From: Ilex aquifolium | Lineage: Eukaryota; Streptophyta; Magnoliopsida; Aquifoliales; Aquifoliaceae | Assembly (NCBI GenBank): GCA_951799425.1 | Contig: OX637393.1 | Location: 14,520,244 to 14,584,243, forward strand | DNA length: 64,000 bases | Direction of reading: 5' to 3' | In this document: one piece after another, positions 11,459 through 23,715 of the stretch | How the letters are laid out: every line of letters starts with the position of its first letter | How positions within the stretch are numbered: the first letter of the stretch is position 1 | Notes under the pieces: generated by a model | Seen by the model: only the letters and a program-made list of their open reading frames with translations | Told to the model about the DNA's origin: nothing | The model's database searches: none | Program-made: the position numbers and the translations under genes

Positions 11459-12360
11459 GTCTGAGACCCAAGGTGTGAGGCCGATGATCGATGGGACCCG
11501 TCGTTGGTGGAAGCCCCATGCATGGTTGAGGAAGGCAGCACATGCATGGGCCCGTTGGGCTCAAACCAACAAGGCTAATCGGTGGGCTCAAATTGTGGTG
11601 CATTGCAAGCTTGGAAGACCAAGCCATGGGTTGGGAATGGCTTGGCACACTGACAAGGAAAATTAGATGTTGTGGGCTCACAAGGAAGGCATGTGCACAT
11701 CATGTGAGGTGATTATGATCAAATGCGACATGTGCACCTCAGGTGAGGTGGTTTTGTGCAATTGATGGCATGTGCGCAATATAAGAGACAGTGTGAAGTA
11801 GTTGTTGGTGGCATGTGCATAACATGCAGGGTGGTTACGAGCAGTTGCTGACTATGTCAAACATCAATTACAAGTGCTCCAACTATGTTCAGCAGAACCA
11901 GTTATGATCAGCAGATGTTCACCACAATTGTGGGGAATGGCAAAACTCCCACAATCCTTGAAGGCAAATTTGATCGGTGCCTGCCATCCTATCAGTTGGG
12001 GATGTCAACTGCATGGATGAGTTGGCCAAAGCTAGGTGTGCCAGCATTGCCTAAACGGTTAGGCTTGTATCCGCCATTGTATGCTTTAAATAAACATGTT
12101 GGGGTCTGCAGTGAACCAAGAGAGTTTGGACACTTTTTGTACGTAGATACCTAGCCGAAATCCTTTAAGCTTGCCAAGAACTAAAAAGATTTGGTCATTT
12201 GGCCTATAATCTGGTGTGTCTGCTGTGTGTTTGATTCTTGCCCATATTTTATTCGATAGTTTGTTTCCGTGAGCGATTATGTGAGTTATGAATGTCAGAT
12301 CTCAGTCCCATCAGAGGGTAAAAATTCGAGTTAAATTCGAGGGGTGTTTTTGTCACCGAG
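11459..12360. other. Unassigned moderately GC-rich segment
   Basis: Richer in GC than its surroundings, with several short ORFs on both strands that match no family I know. It contains the repeat at 11,685-11,845 and a TAGGCTTGTATCC-type region near 12,060. Texture suggests an LTR or other repeat fragment, but no termini were found. Confidence 0.3.
11685..11845 (+). repeat. Degenerate 40-bp tandem repeat, GCATGTGC core
   Basis: Four units, each starting with a GGCATGTGCACATC-like core (about 11,686, 11,728, 11,767 and 11,810), spaced about 40 bases and rich in GTGAGGTGGT. The units have diverged. Confidence 0.6.
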
Positions 12361-14402
12361 GGTAAATATTATAGCCAATGTACCATACCTTTCATTTTTT
12401 GGGATTCAATTGGTCCAAAATCGCATGAATGTCACTACCCTATTTGTGAACGTTTAGAAAATTATGAGTTTACGGCCAAACTATGACCCAAAATTTAAAT
12501 TATAAGATTTATTTGACATTAAACGAACAAACAAATTGGGATTGGACTGGCCATTCTAAATCCAATGAGATGTATTGGAATTGGGGATTTAGGATTAGAA
12601 TTATTTTTTTGGCGTAAATTGCAATTCCATTTTTAATTTGTCGGATTAAACGTGTTGGATTCACATATCTAATCCAATATCAAGTTTGTTCATTTATCTG
12701 GAATTCATGGGACACTGAGATCAAATTGATGTTCGACAAGATATATTAGTCCTTTTAATAAGTTATCCCATTAGACCCTCATATCTCCCAATTTTATCCA
12801 ATCTCTACATGAAGTACCCATACTCCACCTACATTACAAATTTCACTCTTCATCCGAGTCCAAAAGAAGAATTTTACATATATTTCAGGCCTAGATGTAC
12901 AATCTAAACATGTGATTTGTGAACCCTCCAACAATATTTATTCAATTTTACCCCTTATTTCGTAACTAAACATTTATAAGGTGTGAATTATCCCTCAATT
13001 TTACCCTTCATCACCATGTGTAACAAGTTGGAAAACTTAGTACGGTATCATAAATCCATGTGCATGGCTTTTGTACTTATTCTGAAGGTGTATGAATTTA
13101 GCCATGTGGGTGTTCCCATCAATGCCGTAGTACACAATGGAGTTATTAGAACAATGTTTCAAAAAATGGTCCAATGTCTAACTTTGACTGAACCGAGGAG
13201 GAAATTAGTCAAAATACGCGTAAGCTAATTCAAACACTCCTGACCATTGAAAAAAATAAGAAAAAAGTGGTCAATTGCAAATCTGAGGTACTTGCCTATC
13301 ACCTTTATTGTATTAATTTGCACTTCAAACAAAAAAACAAACATTTTAAAATAAAATGTAAATCAAAAAAGAATCAATTATTTTTTTCTCCCAATGATAA
13401 ATAATCTTTTCTAAAATCAAATAAAACCCTTGTATACACCTACTAAGCAGTGAGCATAAAGCTCGACATAAACACAAACTAATGCATTGAAGATTTGTAA
13501 GACCAATTAAATTTAGAATGCTCGAGTTGATTAAATTAGTGGCAAAAATCTGAAAGAGATAAATACGGAAGATCATGCTATTCACATAAGATGGAACACT
13601 ATAATCAACACGTGGATCATGAATTTCTACGTGAAAAACATATATCACTCTATGTTTTTCTTGTATATTTTCATTATTATGATGTTCATATCCTCCGTGA
13701 CATGATCTTTTGTATATGACATATTTTTTAGGTTTCGACCACCAGTTTAGCTAACTTTAATTTTTTTTTTTTAATTTTGAAAAAACTTGACTACGTACTC
13801 GGTTGTTGCATCTACATAGTTGATATATGGTTTTTATAAAAAAAATTTGCTCACACGCTGACTATGGTAGATTCCTTTGTACTTATTTTGAGAAGTAAAA
13901 TGTTGCGGTAGTGTCTTGTAACTAGTGTGTATGCCTTGTGTTCAACAAATTGTCTTTCAAGAATCACTCAAGTGTTGTTAGCCAAATTTTGCATAATGTG
14001 TCTATGTGAAAGAAAGAAGCACCTATAAAGAGAAAGAAAACTAGAAAAAGAGCACAAGAGAACTCCCAAAGAGGACGACGTAAGTAATCAAGACTCGCTT
14101 TTGGCAATGATTGACCCCTTGACATCTTGATTCTAGAAAATAATAAAATGTCAATCTAGAAAATAGTCTATGATGAGGAAAAAATCATCTCATCAAATAA
14201 ATACCTTGGAAATAACTCTGGTACAAGGAGCCCTGTATAAGTAGCTCTGTTGGAAGAACTGCAGACCTCCTGTGTGGAAAGGAAGAGCTCTGTGCCACGA
14301 TTGGCCTAGTAATCAGCTCCATTTCACGTAATTAAGTCTTGATAAAGGATAAAACAACATGAATACAAGTAATTCAAAATCAAATAAAATAAAAGTCGAA
14401 AC
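12361..14402. other. No gene recognised
   Basis: AT-rich intergenic sequence with scattered ORFs under 110 codons and no domain. At 14,030-14,060 there is a purine-rich stretch. Nothing further could be supported. Confidence 0.5.
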
Positions 14403-15131
14403 TGTTGACAGCAGCTCAAATTTTTGTTTTAATTGGTTAAGTGACATCATTGCTAAAAAGACCTGTTTTGATTGGTTAGGTGACATCATTGCTAAAATCT
14501 TATTGGATGATACAAGTTGAGCAATTTCATTGCTTAAATGAGATGAGAGTTCCTTTATAATTGGTTAGATGATGTCATTGCTAAAGCTTATTGGAGAATA
14601 CAGGTGGAGCAATTTCATTGCTTGAATGAGATGAGAGTTCTTTTGTAATTAGTTAGATGATGTCATTACTAAAATCTTATTGGAGGATATAAGTGGAGCA
14701 ATCAAATGCATTGCTTAAATGAAAAGGAGTTCATCTGCCACCACCTTGAGATGCCTATAAATTGGCATGGGTCTCTTGTTTTTGAGATCATCCCAAAAAT
14801 TATATTTGTTCAATTTTTATTCTTTTCTTGAAAGTACGAGAGGTTTTCTTTAGTGGGGGTTTGAGAGGGTAAGGTTGAGTGGGTTGTACAATGGGTTAAG
14901 GACTTGAGTTTGTGATTTAAACTTGAGTGGTGAGACTTGTACCATTGTACTCATTTTTCTCTCAATAGTAAAGAAAGAAGACTGGATCACACCTTATGAA
15001 CAGAGGCAAATCAATTTTTTTCGAACCACGTAAATCTTGGCATTGTGAGTTATGTTTTGATTTTCTTTATTCCGCTTATTTATTTTCTTGTTGTTGTTCT
15101 GACCAAATTGCTGCGATGTTAATTCCCAACA
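14403..15131 (+). mobile_element. Solo LTR
   Basis: It begins TGTTGACAGCAG and ends AATTCCCAACA, so the ends are a TGTTG/CAACA inverted repeat. The 5-bp flanks are GAAAC (14,398-14,402) and TAAAC (15,132-15,136), a one-mismatch target duplication. Inside, in order, are a tandem repeat (14,432-14,735), a TATA-like CCTATAAATTGG at about 14,753, and AT-rich sequence with AATAGTAAAG near 14,965, as expected for U3-R-U5. No internal region or primer-binding site is attached, so it is a solo LTR left by recombination. Confidence 0.75.
14432..14735 (+). repeat. 90-bp tandem repeat in LTR U3
   Basis: One partial and three near-full units, each with ATTGGTTAGRTGAYRTCATT, then TTATTGGA, then GGAGCAATTTCATTGCTT. 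Units start near 14,432, 14,470, 14,560 and 14,648. The array lies just upstream of the TATA-like site, where LTR enhancer repeats usually lie. Confidence 0.75.
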
Positions 15132-15189
15132 TAAACCCTTCTTAAAAAGGGACAACTAGCACCATCTTTATAATAAGATACCCCTCACC

Positions 15190-15360
15190 TACAAGGATTC
15201 TTATCCTCCCAACTAATGGATGAAGGAGTCAAAGACTTATCTCCCAATAGGAGTCTTATCCTCCCAAACAATGGATAAGAGAGACTAGAATCCAATCCCA
15301 AGAGAAGTCCTATCCTCCCAAATATTAGATAAGGTAGACTAGAGTCCACTCCCGAGGCGA
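15190..15360 (+). repeat. 55-bp tandem repeat, TCCTATCCTCCCAA core
   Basis: Three units of about 55 bp start near 15,196, 15,251 and 15,306. Each carries TTATCCTCCCAA, then ATGGATAAG, then AGACTAGAGTCC. Downstream, at about 15,465, CATCCGAGGGTTGAACC resembles the R/U5 part of plant LTRs, so this may be a second decayed LTR. Confidence 0.65.
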
Positions 15361-15484
15361 AGTTAATCCCTAGGCCAATAAATAAAGCTCGAGGGAAGCA
15401 AATGAGATATGCAATTCTCACTCCAAGGATATTCTCCATTTCTTATACCAAAATACTAATTTAAGCATCCGAGGGTTGAACCCC

Positions 15485-15990
15485 GAAGCTAAATGTTAAT
15501 TTGATGAACTAAATGTTAAGTAAATGAATTTGAATGTTAATTTTGTACTAATTTGATAAATTGAGTATAATTTGATGAATTTGAATATTAATTTGATGAA
15601 TTTGATTGTGTTAAATATTAATTTGATGAATTGAATGTTAATTGAATGAATTTTAATTTTAATTTATTTGCCAATTTGATGAATTGAATGTTGATTGGAT
15701 GAATTTGCATGTTAATTTATTGTTGATTTGATAAATTGAATGTTTATTGGATAATTTTGGATGATAATTTGATGAATTGAATGTTAATTGGATGGATTGA
15801 GTGTTAATTTGGTGGTTTGAATATTAATTGGGTGAATTTGAATAATAATTTGGATATTAATTAGTTGAATTTGAATGTTAATTTGATAAATTAATATTAA
15901 TTAGATAAAATTAAATATTAATTTGTGTTTAATATTTAATTTCATCTAATCAATATTTAATTTATTTAATCAATTTATTTGATTAATTGA
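15485..15990 (+). repeat. AT-rich minisatellite, 20 to 24 bp unit
   Basis: About 500 bases are built from variants of ATGTTAATTTGATGAATTGA, spaced 20 to 24 bases. Variants include GTTAATTGGATG and ATTAATTTGGTG. It is low-complexity and non-coding. Confidence 0.8.
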
Positions 15991-16079
15991 ATATTAATTT
16001 ACTGTTAATTTGACCATTTTGTTTTTCGTAATTATACCCTTCATCATTGTAATATTGACTAAAGAATTCGTGAATGTTC

Positions 16080-16300
16080 TTCCTCTAAACTTGTAAATGC
16101 ATAAAAAACTGTGATATGATTACCCTCAACTGTTGTAAATCTACCACAAATGGTTATAACTTACCCACAAATCATTTAAATTCTACCAAAAATGACGTAA
16201 ATATGCCCACAATTATAGTATCTTTACCCATAAAAGTTGTAAATTTGACCTTATTTCTTGCAAGTCTAACCCAAATTGTGGTACAAATTTTAAACTTGTA
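16080..16300 (+). repeat. Degenerate 24-bp repeat
   Basis: Repeated phrases of the type TTGTAAATCTACCACAAATG (about 16,132, 16,155, 16,180, 16,205, 16,240) produce a Thr/Asn-rich chance ORF. No protein is supported. Confidence 0.45.
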
Positions 16301-16373
16301 CTATCTGACAAAGTTAATTATTCTTGTACTTACCACATGATATTGTTCTTTTATTCTACTCATATGTTATTTA

Positions 16374-16523
16374 GTAGAGTAATGTTACATAAATTTAAAT
16401 ACTAGACTTGATAATCACAACTATTAAATAGGTAGTGGGTCCCAATAAATGTCGAGACCTACAGTAAAATCAATTGTTACAATTATCAAGTCTAATTTTT
16501 AAGTCTATATAGCATTACTCTAT
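16374..16523. mobile_element. Small MITE, TTA target duplication
   Basis: A 150-bp element with near-mirror ends: GTAGAGTAATGTTAC and ATAGAGTAATGCTAT (reversed), extending about 45 bases through CTAGACTTGATAAT. Flanking TTA occurs at 16,371-16,373 and 16,524-16,526. TTA duplication suggests PIF/Harbinger, but the superfamily is uncertain. Confidence 0.75.
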
Positions 16524-17696
16524 TTACTATTTTAATATTATTTTTTGAACTATTATCGATTTAGAATGTCACTGGTTACAGTATTAAAAAAAAAAAATTT
16601 AAAAAAAAAAAAAAAGTAAAACTTGATCAATGGTTACTTTGACTTGATAGACTCATTCGGTATAGTACAAAAAAAATTAAATATGTGTACTGTAGCGTGG
16701 TCCAGAATATGGCGGCCCGAATTTATTGCCTAGACTTAAAAATCAGACCACATTTTTCTAAGGTGTAAATATTTGGGCACACATGAGAGAGAGAGAGAGA
16801 CAGAGGGCCTAAAAATGGATACGTGACGTGACCTACTGATCAACAACCTTCGCCATGTGACTTAGATCCAAAAAGTGAATGGTAATGCTATTGAAAATTA
16901 AAAATTTACCCGAAAGAATTTTAAAGTATAATAAGAAATTAGCATATATGAATTGTATATTAAGAGTTCAAATCATAAACGTCTTGATCCTTTAAATTCG
17001 TCCAATAAATAAATCGATATAAATTTGACTAAACACGATATGAACCGATTAAATGGAACTCACACACAATATATACAAAACACGACGTTAACGTAAACGT
17101 AAATCCAACAATACAGGACTATAAATAGGTTAAATTTGAGTTGAATACAATAAAACCAAGATGAGTATACAAAATCAAGATGAGTATGGCCTACAATTAT
17201 GAAAACAACCCTTTGATTCTTATTCCAATAAAGATGCTTTGATTCCACTGGACATTAGGCCTACCAATTCCCAGTCTTCTGTCCTTTTGTTGGACTATTT
17301 TGATCATAGTTTTGGAATCAAACTCAATCATGACTTTTTTTATGTCGAGGGAAAGTCTACGGGGAAAAAAAATTCAGTATCCTATCATCGGTTATAATTT
17401 TTTATAATAAAATTACTACTTTAAAAATAGAAGTTATAACTACGCAAGGGAATGTCAAGATCGATCACAGACATGCATGATCGATCATGAATTTTTAGTA
17501 TCAATGCTAATCTTTCATGATTGATCAAGCCCTTTAAAATTATAATTTACACATTAAAAAAATTATAATTTTCGGTATGGTATCACTGACGATACCGTAA
17601 CCTTTCCCTTATGTCAAAGAATAATTTAAAAAGTTTAGGAACTAGGAGAGTAGGGGTTGTGCCATGGTTATATTGTAACTTGCTGCAATTCTGTTT
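16524..17696. other. No gene recognised
   Basis: AT-rich sequence with an A-run at 16,586-16,616 and a GA-run at 16,787-16,806. At 17,380-17,600 a weak inverted arrangement (GGTTATAATTTTTTA and its reverse) with GATCGATCATGAA motifs may be a decayed element. No coding support. Confidence 0.4.
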
Positions 17697-18055
17697 GGCA
17701 AATTACACTTAGACACCCTAAATTGTGCCCTGTTTTACAATACTCTCTAAACCATCCACTTGATAACATTATACCTTATGTTATTTGTTTGAGTTTCATT
17801 TATACAGTCCCAATCGATATTTTTTTTTGTCTAATTTTCCACGAAAAGTCAACACAAAAATAGAATTTTACCCAGCTAAGGCGAGAAAGACAACATCGCT
17901 TACCTTGTGGAGTTTCCTTTTTTCTCCTAATTTTTCATGTAAAATTAGATAGAAGTTAACGATTAGCACAGTGAGATACACAAATTAATAGTTTAAGAAT
18001 TTGAGGGACAAAATGAAACAAATGATATACTTCAAAAGTCTAAGTGTAATTTGCT
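17697..18055. mobile_element. MITE with GCAAATTACACTTAGAC ends
   Basis: GGCAAATTACACTTAGAC at 17,697-17,714 is inverted as GTCTAAGTGTAATTTGCT at 18,038-18,055. The interior is AT-rich without a transposase. No clear target duplication was found, so the superfamily is open. Confidence 0.65.
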
Positions 18056-18760
18056 ATAAAGTGTTTCCATCAAAATGTCATTTTAAAGCATAACTATCAT
18101 TTTTCTTGTTAACAACCATTTCTACACTTCCAAAACATCATTCCTCCCGAATAGGTAATTATTAGTAAATCTTGCAAGAGTCACGAAAACATGTTAATCG
18201 CGTATTTGGGGCGCTTTAAGTATAACACAATGGAAATAACACTCTAGTTGAAGTGTCAAATGAATCGAAATAATAATTTCAATTCAAGTGGTAACATGAA
18301 TGAACTGTAAATTTAAACGTCTTGAGTTTCAGGTCATTAGAGATTTATCTCTCATGAATACTCTGACTCCGGCGTGGATGATCTGCCTTTGATCCAGACC
18401 GGAAAGGAGATTAGTCGAGGTGTGCGTAAATTAACATGAATATCCCAGACTATTGAACTAAAAAAATAAAATAAATCGACATAATTCATTGCTCATCACC
18501 ATATGGTTTAATCTTTTCCACCCATTATACAATGCACCAAGATGTAACACGTGGTGGAGACTAAAGTTGAGTAAGAGTTTGTCTAATGTTATGTATTTAC
18601 AAGTCTTCAAATAATACATTGAATTACTTATTAGAAAAAAATGCATTGAATTACTTAATTCAATGTCACATAAAATAAAAATGCATGAATTTACTATAAT
18701 GCCCTCACAAAAGTCAAAACAATGTATGCCAAATTTTGTATGTCTATATCTATATCTATA

Positions 18761-20240
18761 TCTATACTACTAATAAAAGTACCTTACATAAAAAAAATTT
18801 GAATTCCTCTTTTGCCCTTAAACAAAATTATAAAGATAATTATACCTCACACTAATAATTTGATCTAAATGTAAAAAAATTTTGAATTTCTATTTTGTCT
18901 TTAAAAATATATATGAATACACTTATGGCTTAAATCATAAAAAATTGACCTTGTGTGTACCCTTAAAGAAACCTACAAATTCAATGATTACCAATATATT
19001 TATATCTATCTATACTATTTCTAAAAAGTTATTAAACCAAAAAAATTACCATCATTATTCTCAAACAATTATATAAAATCAAATTAATGTTACTTTCTTT
19101 CATTCTCATCTTCTATTCTACATTAAAATACCTATAGTTAAGAAGACTCCTCCGATTCTCCATGACTTTATCTCCACCAAAAATTAAACTCTATCTTCAT
19201 ACTTTTCATTCAGTTTTAACTTTTAAACTTCTAGAATAAATTTAACTTCTAACTCTTAGACTTCTAAAATAAATAGTTTTAATCAAATAATAGTTTATTT
19301 AATTTTTGGTTTAGACTTCTAGAGTATATATTCCACTACCTATGGTCTTGAAGTTTTTATAAGGTTCATCGTTCCTTAGAGACAATGCCCAACAAGTCAC
19401 AAAGCTACCGATTCCAGTAGCCATGATGATAGTCTTTGTTTTCCACCAGCTACCATGATATCTTGTTTCAGCCTTTCAATTTTGTCATATACTTGTTTTA
19501 GTAATTTGTATAGAAAATTAGGGGCATTACGACTTTTTGACTTGATTTTGATTGATAGAGAAAATTCATGTAATAGACATTCTGATAAACTGTGCATTCT
19601 TTACCTTAATGTGAATTTTTTTATCATTTTACTTGTTAAGAAAGTCTTTTGTACATCTTTTTGTCTACCTTGAGTTTCAAAATTATTGGTATTTACTAAC
19701 ATTGGGAAATTCAAAAGGAAATATTGCGGTGGTTGACTCCATTTTCACACTCCATTTTTGTATTGTTTTGTAAAGTGAAGTCAATAAGAGAAGTAAATAA
19801 TGTTGTTGTTATTGAGTTGTTCTAATTTTCAATTAAAATTTGTTTCTTTTTCTTTCGATTAAAGGAATAGATTTTCCATTATTATTATTATTTTTTTTTG
19901 CACGTGTTGTTTGGTCCCAAAATTAGACTTGTTTAGTGTCTTGCATTGTTTGTATGATTATTCGATATTTATATGAAATATGAATTACTCGAATTTGTTG
20001 TATTTCTAATGTTATAGTCAGTATTTTTAATGTAACAAGACCCGAATTTGTCATATTTCCAATGTTACACTATAAACGATTCGAATTTATCACATTTTTA
20101 ATGTTATAGTGGAATGCTTTGTGTTATGATTAGTCTCTTGCAATCTTATGAGCTGAGTTTTTTTATAATTGTTGAGAAAATAAAATATATATTTGAAACT
20201 CAAAATAGTCCACGTGCATTTGCACGTGCACAACAACTAG
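18761..20240 (+). mobile_element. Non-autonomous Helitron
   Basis: The 5' end lies in a TCTATA repeat (18,743-18,765), with TCTATACTACTAATAAAAG at 18,761. The 3' end has a perfect 8-bp stem hairpin (CACGTGCA, TT, TGCACGTG; here 20,211-20,228), then CACAACAA and CTAG at 20,237-20,240, followed by T. A second 5'-like TCTATACTATTTC at about 19,008 suggests a nested relative, so the 3' end could belong to either. No Rep/helicase was seen. The ORFs inside are not recognised. Confidence 0.75.
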
Positions 20241-21278
20241 TCATAAGAGATGTCAATATATCAAATTTTGATATTGAAAAATAATAACACACAGTTGAAA
20301 ATACACTCTTAACCTTTTATTTAATCCATCTTTTTATTTTTGGTTCAACGGTCAAGAATGTCTAGTCAACTTACGCTCACTTTGACTAATTTTCTCTTTG
20401 GTCCAATCAAAGACAGACTATCTACGTCGGGACTAAGGTATTCATTAGGGATAAATCTCTAATGATATGATCCAATAAGCTTTTCAAAATTCAAATTCAA
20501 AATATTTGAATTTTTAACTCATTTTTGTTACCAAATCAACTAGCCCTGTTGACTTTTAACCCATGTGCCTAGTGGGGAACATGAACATGACATATCTATA
20601 TAGGTACGACTCATAGCGTGTCTAGTGATTTTACTAGTGGGGCTTAACGAGGCAGCCGCATATTCTTCATATTCCTCCACTGCTCTCTTTGTCGCCCTAT
20701 GTGCATTATATTTTTTTTGGCTAAGTAAAATAGGGGTAGGGGAAAAGAGACAGTTCAAAAATCACTCCGATAGATTTTTACTGGTGAGATCATGAGACTT
20801 TTGCCTGCACCCGTTGCTCCTCTTGAGAGTGAACCTAGCTAGGTTAATATAGCGGTCAACTACTGAACCTCAATGGGAACTCTAAGACTCGAACTTCCAA
20901 TATTAAATTTAAAATATGATCCATCTAACATTAAAATTAACAACTTATCCAATGGTTATAATGATTTAGATCTTTGATTAAGTTCCCAAAATAGGTCCGT
21001 ACACCGTTTCTCTTTTAAATAATATCAAAATTAGAGCGAAGTCAAAATCAACACCCTAAGTTTAAATTTCAACACCCTTGTGATAACAATTGGGAACTAC
21101 AACAACATCAAGTTTGATATCGTGTTGAAATTTAAAATTAAAGACAAGCTAGTTACAACTCAACTTAGGTGGAATGATGATTCAAAAAGTCACTTACAAC
21201 TCAATAGAGTTAACTTATGACTCAGAAAAAATTCGATTGGTTGTTAATATTAAGATCAAACCTAAACAATCTTTTGAG
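20241..21278. other. No gene recognised; possible SINE-like piece
   Basis: On the minus strand, GTTCGAGTC at about 20,890 resembles a pol III B box, within a segment (about 20,720-20,910) that also has a T-run at 20,711-20,718. Termini and target duplications were not found. The rest is AT-rich. Confidence 0.3.
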
Positions 21279-21631
21279 TTTACTACACTTTTTCCCCTCA
21301 AACTATGATATGTGTGTAAGTTTGCTCCTTCAAATTTTAATTTCTCACATTGTCCATTCAACTACTGGAATTATTTTACATTGCCTAAAACACAAACGTC
21401 AATTATCTTTTGAACGAAAAACCTCAACGTTTTGAGGGCCAAGTGAAACAAAATCACATAGTTAGTTGATAAAATGAAATAATTTTCTGTTAAATTTGTA
21501 ACAAACATTAATTATTGTAGTAATGTAAAATTAATAACCAAAGTTGAAGGTACAATGTATGAAAAATGATAGTTGAATGGACAAAATAACACAAACCTCA
21601 TAGTTTGAAGGGACAGAGTGTAATTAACCCC
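21279..21631. mobile_element. MITE, probably Mutator-like
   Basis: The left end TACTACACTTTTTCCCCTCA, continuing into AACTATGA, mirrors the right end (reversed TTAATTACACTCTGTCCCTT, then CAAACTATGA). Ends of the GGTTAATTACAC type are common in plant MULE MITEs. No transposase is present. Confidence 0.6.
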
Positions 21632-21826
21632 AACTTATTTTGTCCTAACGTTCACCTCATTTTTTAGTAACTTCCAATATTGTACCAAAAGGTACAATGT
21701 ACGAAACATGATAGTTGAGTTGACAAAATGACACAAACCTCACCGTTTAAGGAGACAAAGTGTAATTAACTCCAACTTATTTTGTCCTAACGTTCACCTC
21801 ATTTTTTTAGTAACTTTTTGTATTGA
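21547..21826 (+). repeat. 142-bp tandem duplication at the MITE end
   Basis: Two copies, 21,547-21,688 and 21,689-21,826, share AAGGTACAATGTA at the start, the MITE end GTGTAATTAAC in the middle, and GTCCTAACGTTCACCTCATT near the end. The copies are about 90 percent alike by eye. Confidence 0.8.
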
Positions 21827-21831
21827 AAAAT

Positions 21832-22976
21832 AGCTTTTTAGTACCGTTGGTAACAATATAAAGTCTCAATAAATTAGTTATTGCTAAAAAAAAAAAAAAT
21901 TGCTTAAATATGTTACTTGATCAGGCTGAAAGGAAATGTCAATTTCTTTTATGACGAATATATTTAATTCCAAAATCATTTGTACATTAAAAGAAGAGAA
22001 ATATTTCTTTCAATTCAAGGAAAGATCTTGACAAGTGCAACAACTGTCCAGCCAGAGCATAACACAGAGTGGGGTAGGATAGTATTGCATTAACTAAGTG
22101 AAATTTTGGGCTTTGGATTGTGATGATACCAAAAATAGACAGGTCGGGTAGGCTGATTTAGTCACCATCACTGATCATTCAATAGATATGAGTCGATCTG
22201 AGGCAAACCAAGACAGCTATGCAGATCTTCTACACCAGTAATGAACAATGGACTATTATATACGCCCCACGAGCACGAGCCTCCGTTTTACAGTGAATTA
22301 CTCATATTCTTTAGTAGAACGATCCACTTTAATCTTTGCATTTTCTCTATTATAGTACTTCTCGATTTTTTACACCGTAAGATTAGATATGATTGTTCTG
22401 AAATAAATTATAATCTTGTGTTTGGTGTGACATTAAATCAAAAGGGTGTCTGTCCTTTGCAAATTTCATCCTATCCCATGTTTTTTGTATCTTTCTTAAA
22501 CATGTAAGGTCGGGACAAAATACACATGTATAGTGATTCAATCCCTTCATATTAGTACCTTGAAAGGTAAATTAGGGAACCAGGTAGGTACTATGGGGTT
22601 AGCGAGGCTATTATTTAAAAGAAAGGTATAGCTTTTTTTTTTTTTTTTACAAGTAATCCTATCGGATCCACGTATACCCGAATCTTATCTCATCTCGCAA
22701 TGAGATAGACTTTTCTCACCTACATGGCATAAATTCACTGTTAATCTGAACATTACATATGAATTTTAGGCTTATTTTGACCAAGACGTACAATCCAAAT
22801 TCATCAACCAAACACACTCATGGAGAAGTCAGAATCGCACACAAGGAGAAACCTAGAATTGGTATCATATTTCACATGTTTATATCAACAATATGGTCCA
22901 CTATGAATTTATTGGAAGAATGATTCAAAAGTGGTCCATTGTAAATGAAGGGGTCGATAAAATCTGATCATCATCT
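21832..22976. other. No gene recognised
   Basis: AT-rich sequence with an A-run (21,884-21,898) and a T-run (22,631-22,648). An 88-codon frame at 22,241-22,507 has no recognisable domain. Confidence 0.45.
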
Positions 22977-23715
22977 GACAAATTAGACTTGGACACGTGA
23001 CAGGTTGCACGTGCTGTAATTATTTGCAATGACACTACCATGACTGAATAAGCAGCTAGGCTAGTGGGACCGAGTTAAAGTTAGTTCAGCCTAGCAGATC
23101 AAGCAGCTAGGCTATTCGGCAGAGCAGAGCAGAGCAAGTAGCTAGGCTATCCGGCCGAGCTAAATTCGTCCGACCTAGTAGAGGATAAAACTCGGCCGAA
23201 CAGACAGCTAGGTAGATCCGACCGAGCTGAAAACAAATAGCAACCGAGCTGATCAGAAAGCTCAGAAAGGAAGGAATGAGCTAGGTGTTCGTCATGACCG
23301 AACTGTTACGACCGAGTTGTTTAACAATAAACGTGGTGCTAAAAAGATGCCTACAATTCAGGCAATTAGATAGACGAAATCTATGAGAATACGGATATTC
23401 GGAGAGATTATGGGAGAAGAGTCAGAGACTTCCCAAACTCAAACACTGAAAGAAAGGAAGGTGTGCCACTTTACCTCTGAATTAACGAAAACCCTAAGAG
23501 GAATAGAGACTATAAAAAGAACAGGAGACCAAGGTGAAAGGTACGCTGAACTCTCCTTGTCTTCGTGCAACTCATATCACTCAGTTACTGACTTAAGCAT
23601 CGGAGTGCCTTCGATCGAAGCACTTCGATCTTGGGCAGTTTGCTCGTTTTGCAGGAGGAGGGCTTGGAGATCAAGTTCAGAGATTATATAAAATCATAGT
23701 TCTTAATTTCATATT
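22977..23715 (+). mobile_element. LTR fragment or solo LTR, Ty3/gypsy style
   Basis: More GC-rich than its surroundings. In order it has a repeated GCAGCTAGGCTA motif with CGGCCGAGC phrases (23,050-23,260), a TATA-like GACTATAAAAAGAACAGG at about 23,509, and CTGACTTAAGCATCGGAGTG at about 23,588. That last motif is typical of the R/U5 part of plant gypsy LTRs. No primer-binding site follows, so it is probably solo. Ends are approximate. The 102-codon frame at 23,383-23,691 is part of this LTR. Confidence 0.6.
23050..23260 (+). repeat. GCAGCTAGGCTA repeat cluster in the LTR
   Basis: At least four copies of AGCAGCTAGGCTA or close variants (about 23,050, 23,102, 23,136 and 23,202) alternate with CCGAGCT/CCGACCT motifs and a short GAGCAGAGCAGAGCA run. 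The array lies upstream of the TATA-like site, consistent with U3 enhancer repeats. Confidence 0.6.

Noticed and set aside
11685-11845. Possible CRISPR array
   Set aside because: Repeats are diverged, spacers are not distinct, and the sequence is plant nuclear DNA.
23383-23691. 102-codon ORF as a protein
   Set aside because: Lies across the TATA-like and R/U5-like parts of an LTR; no domain.
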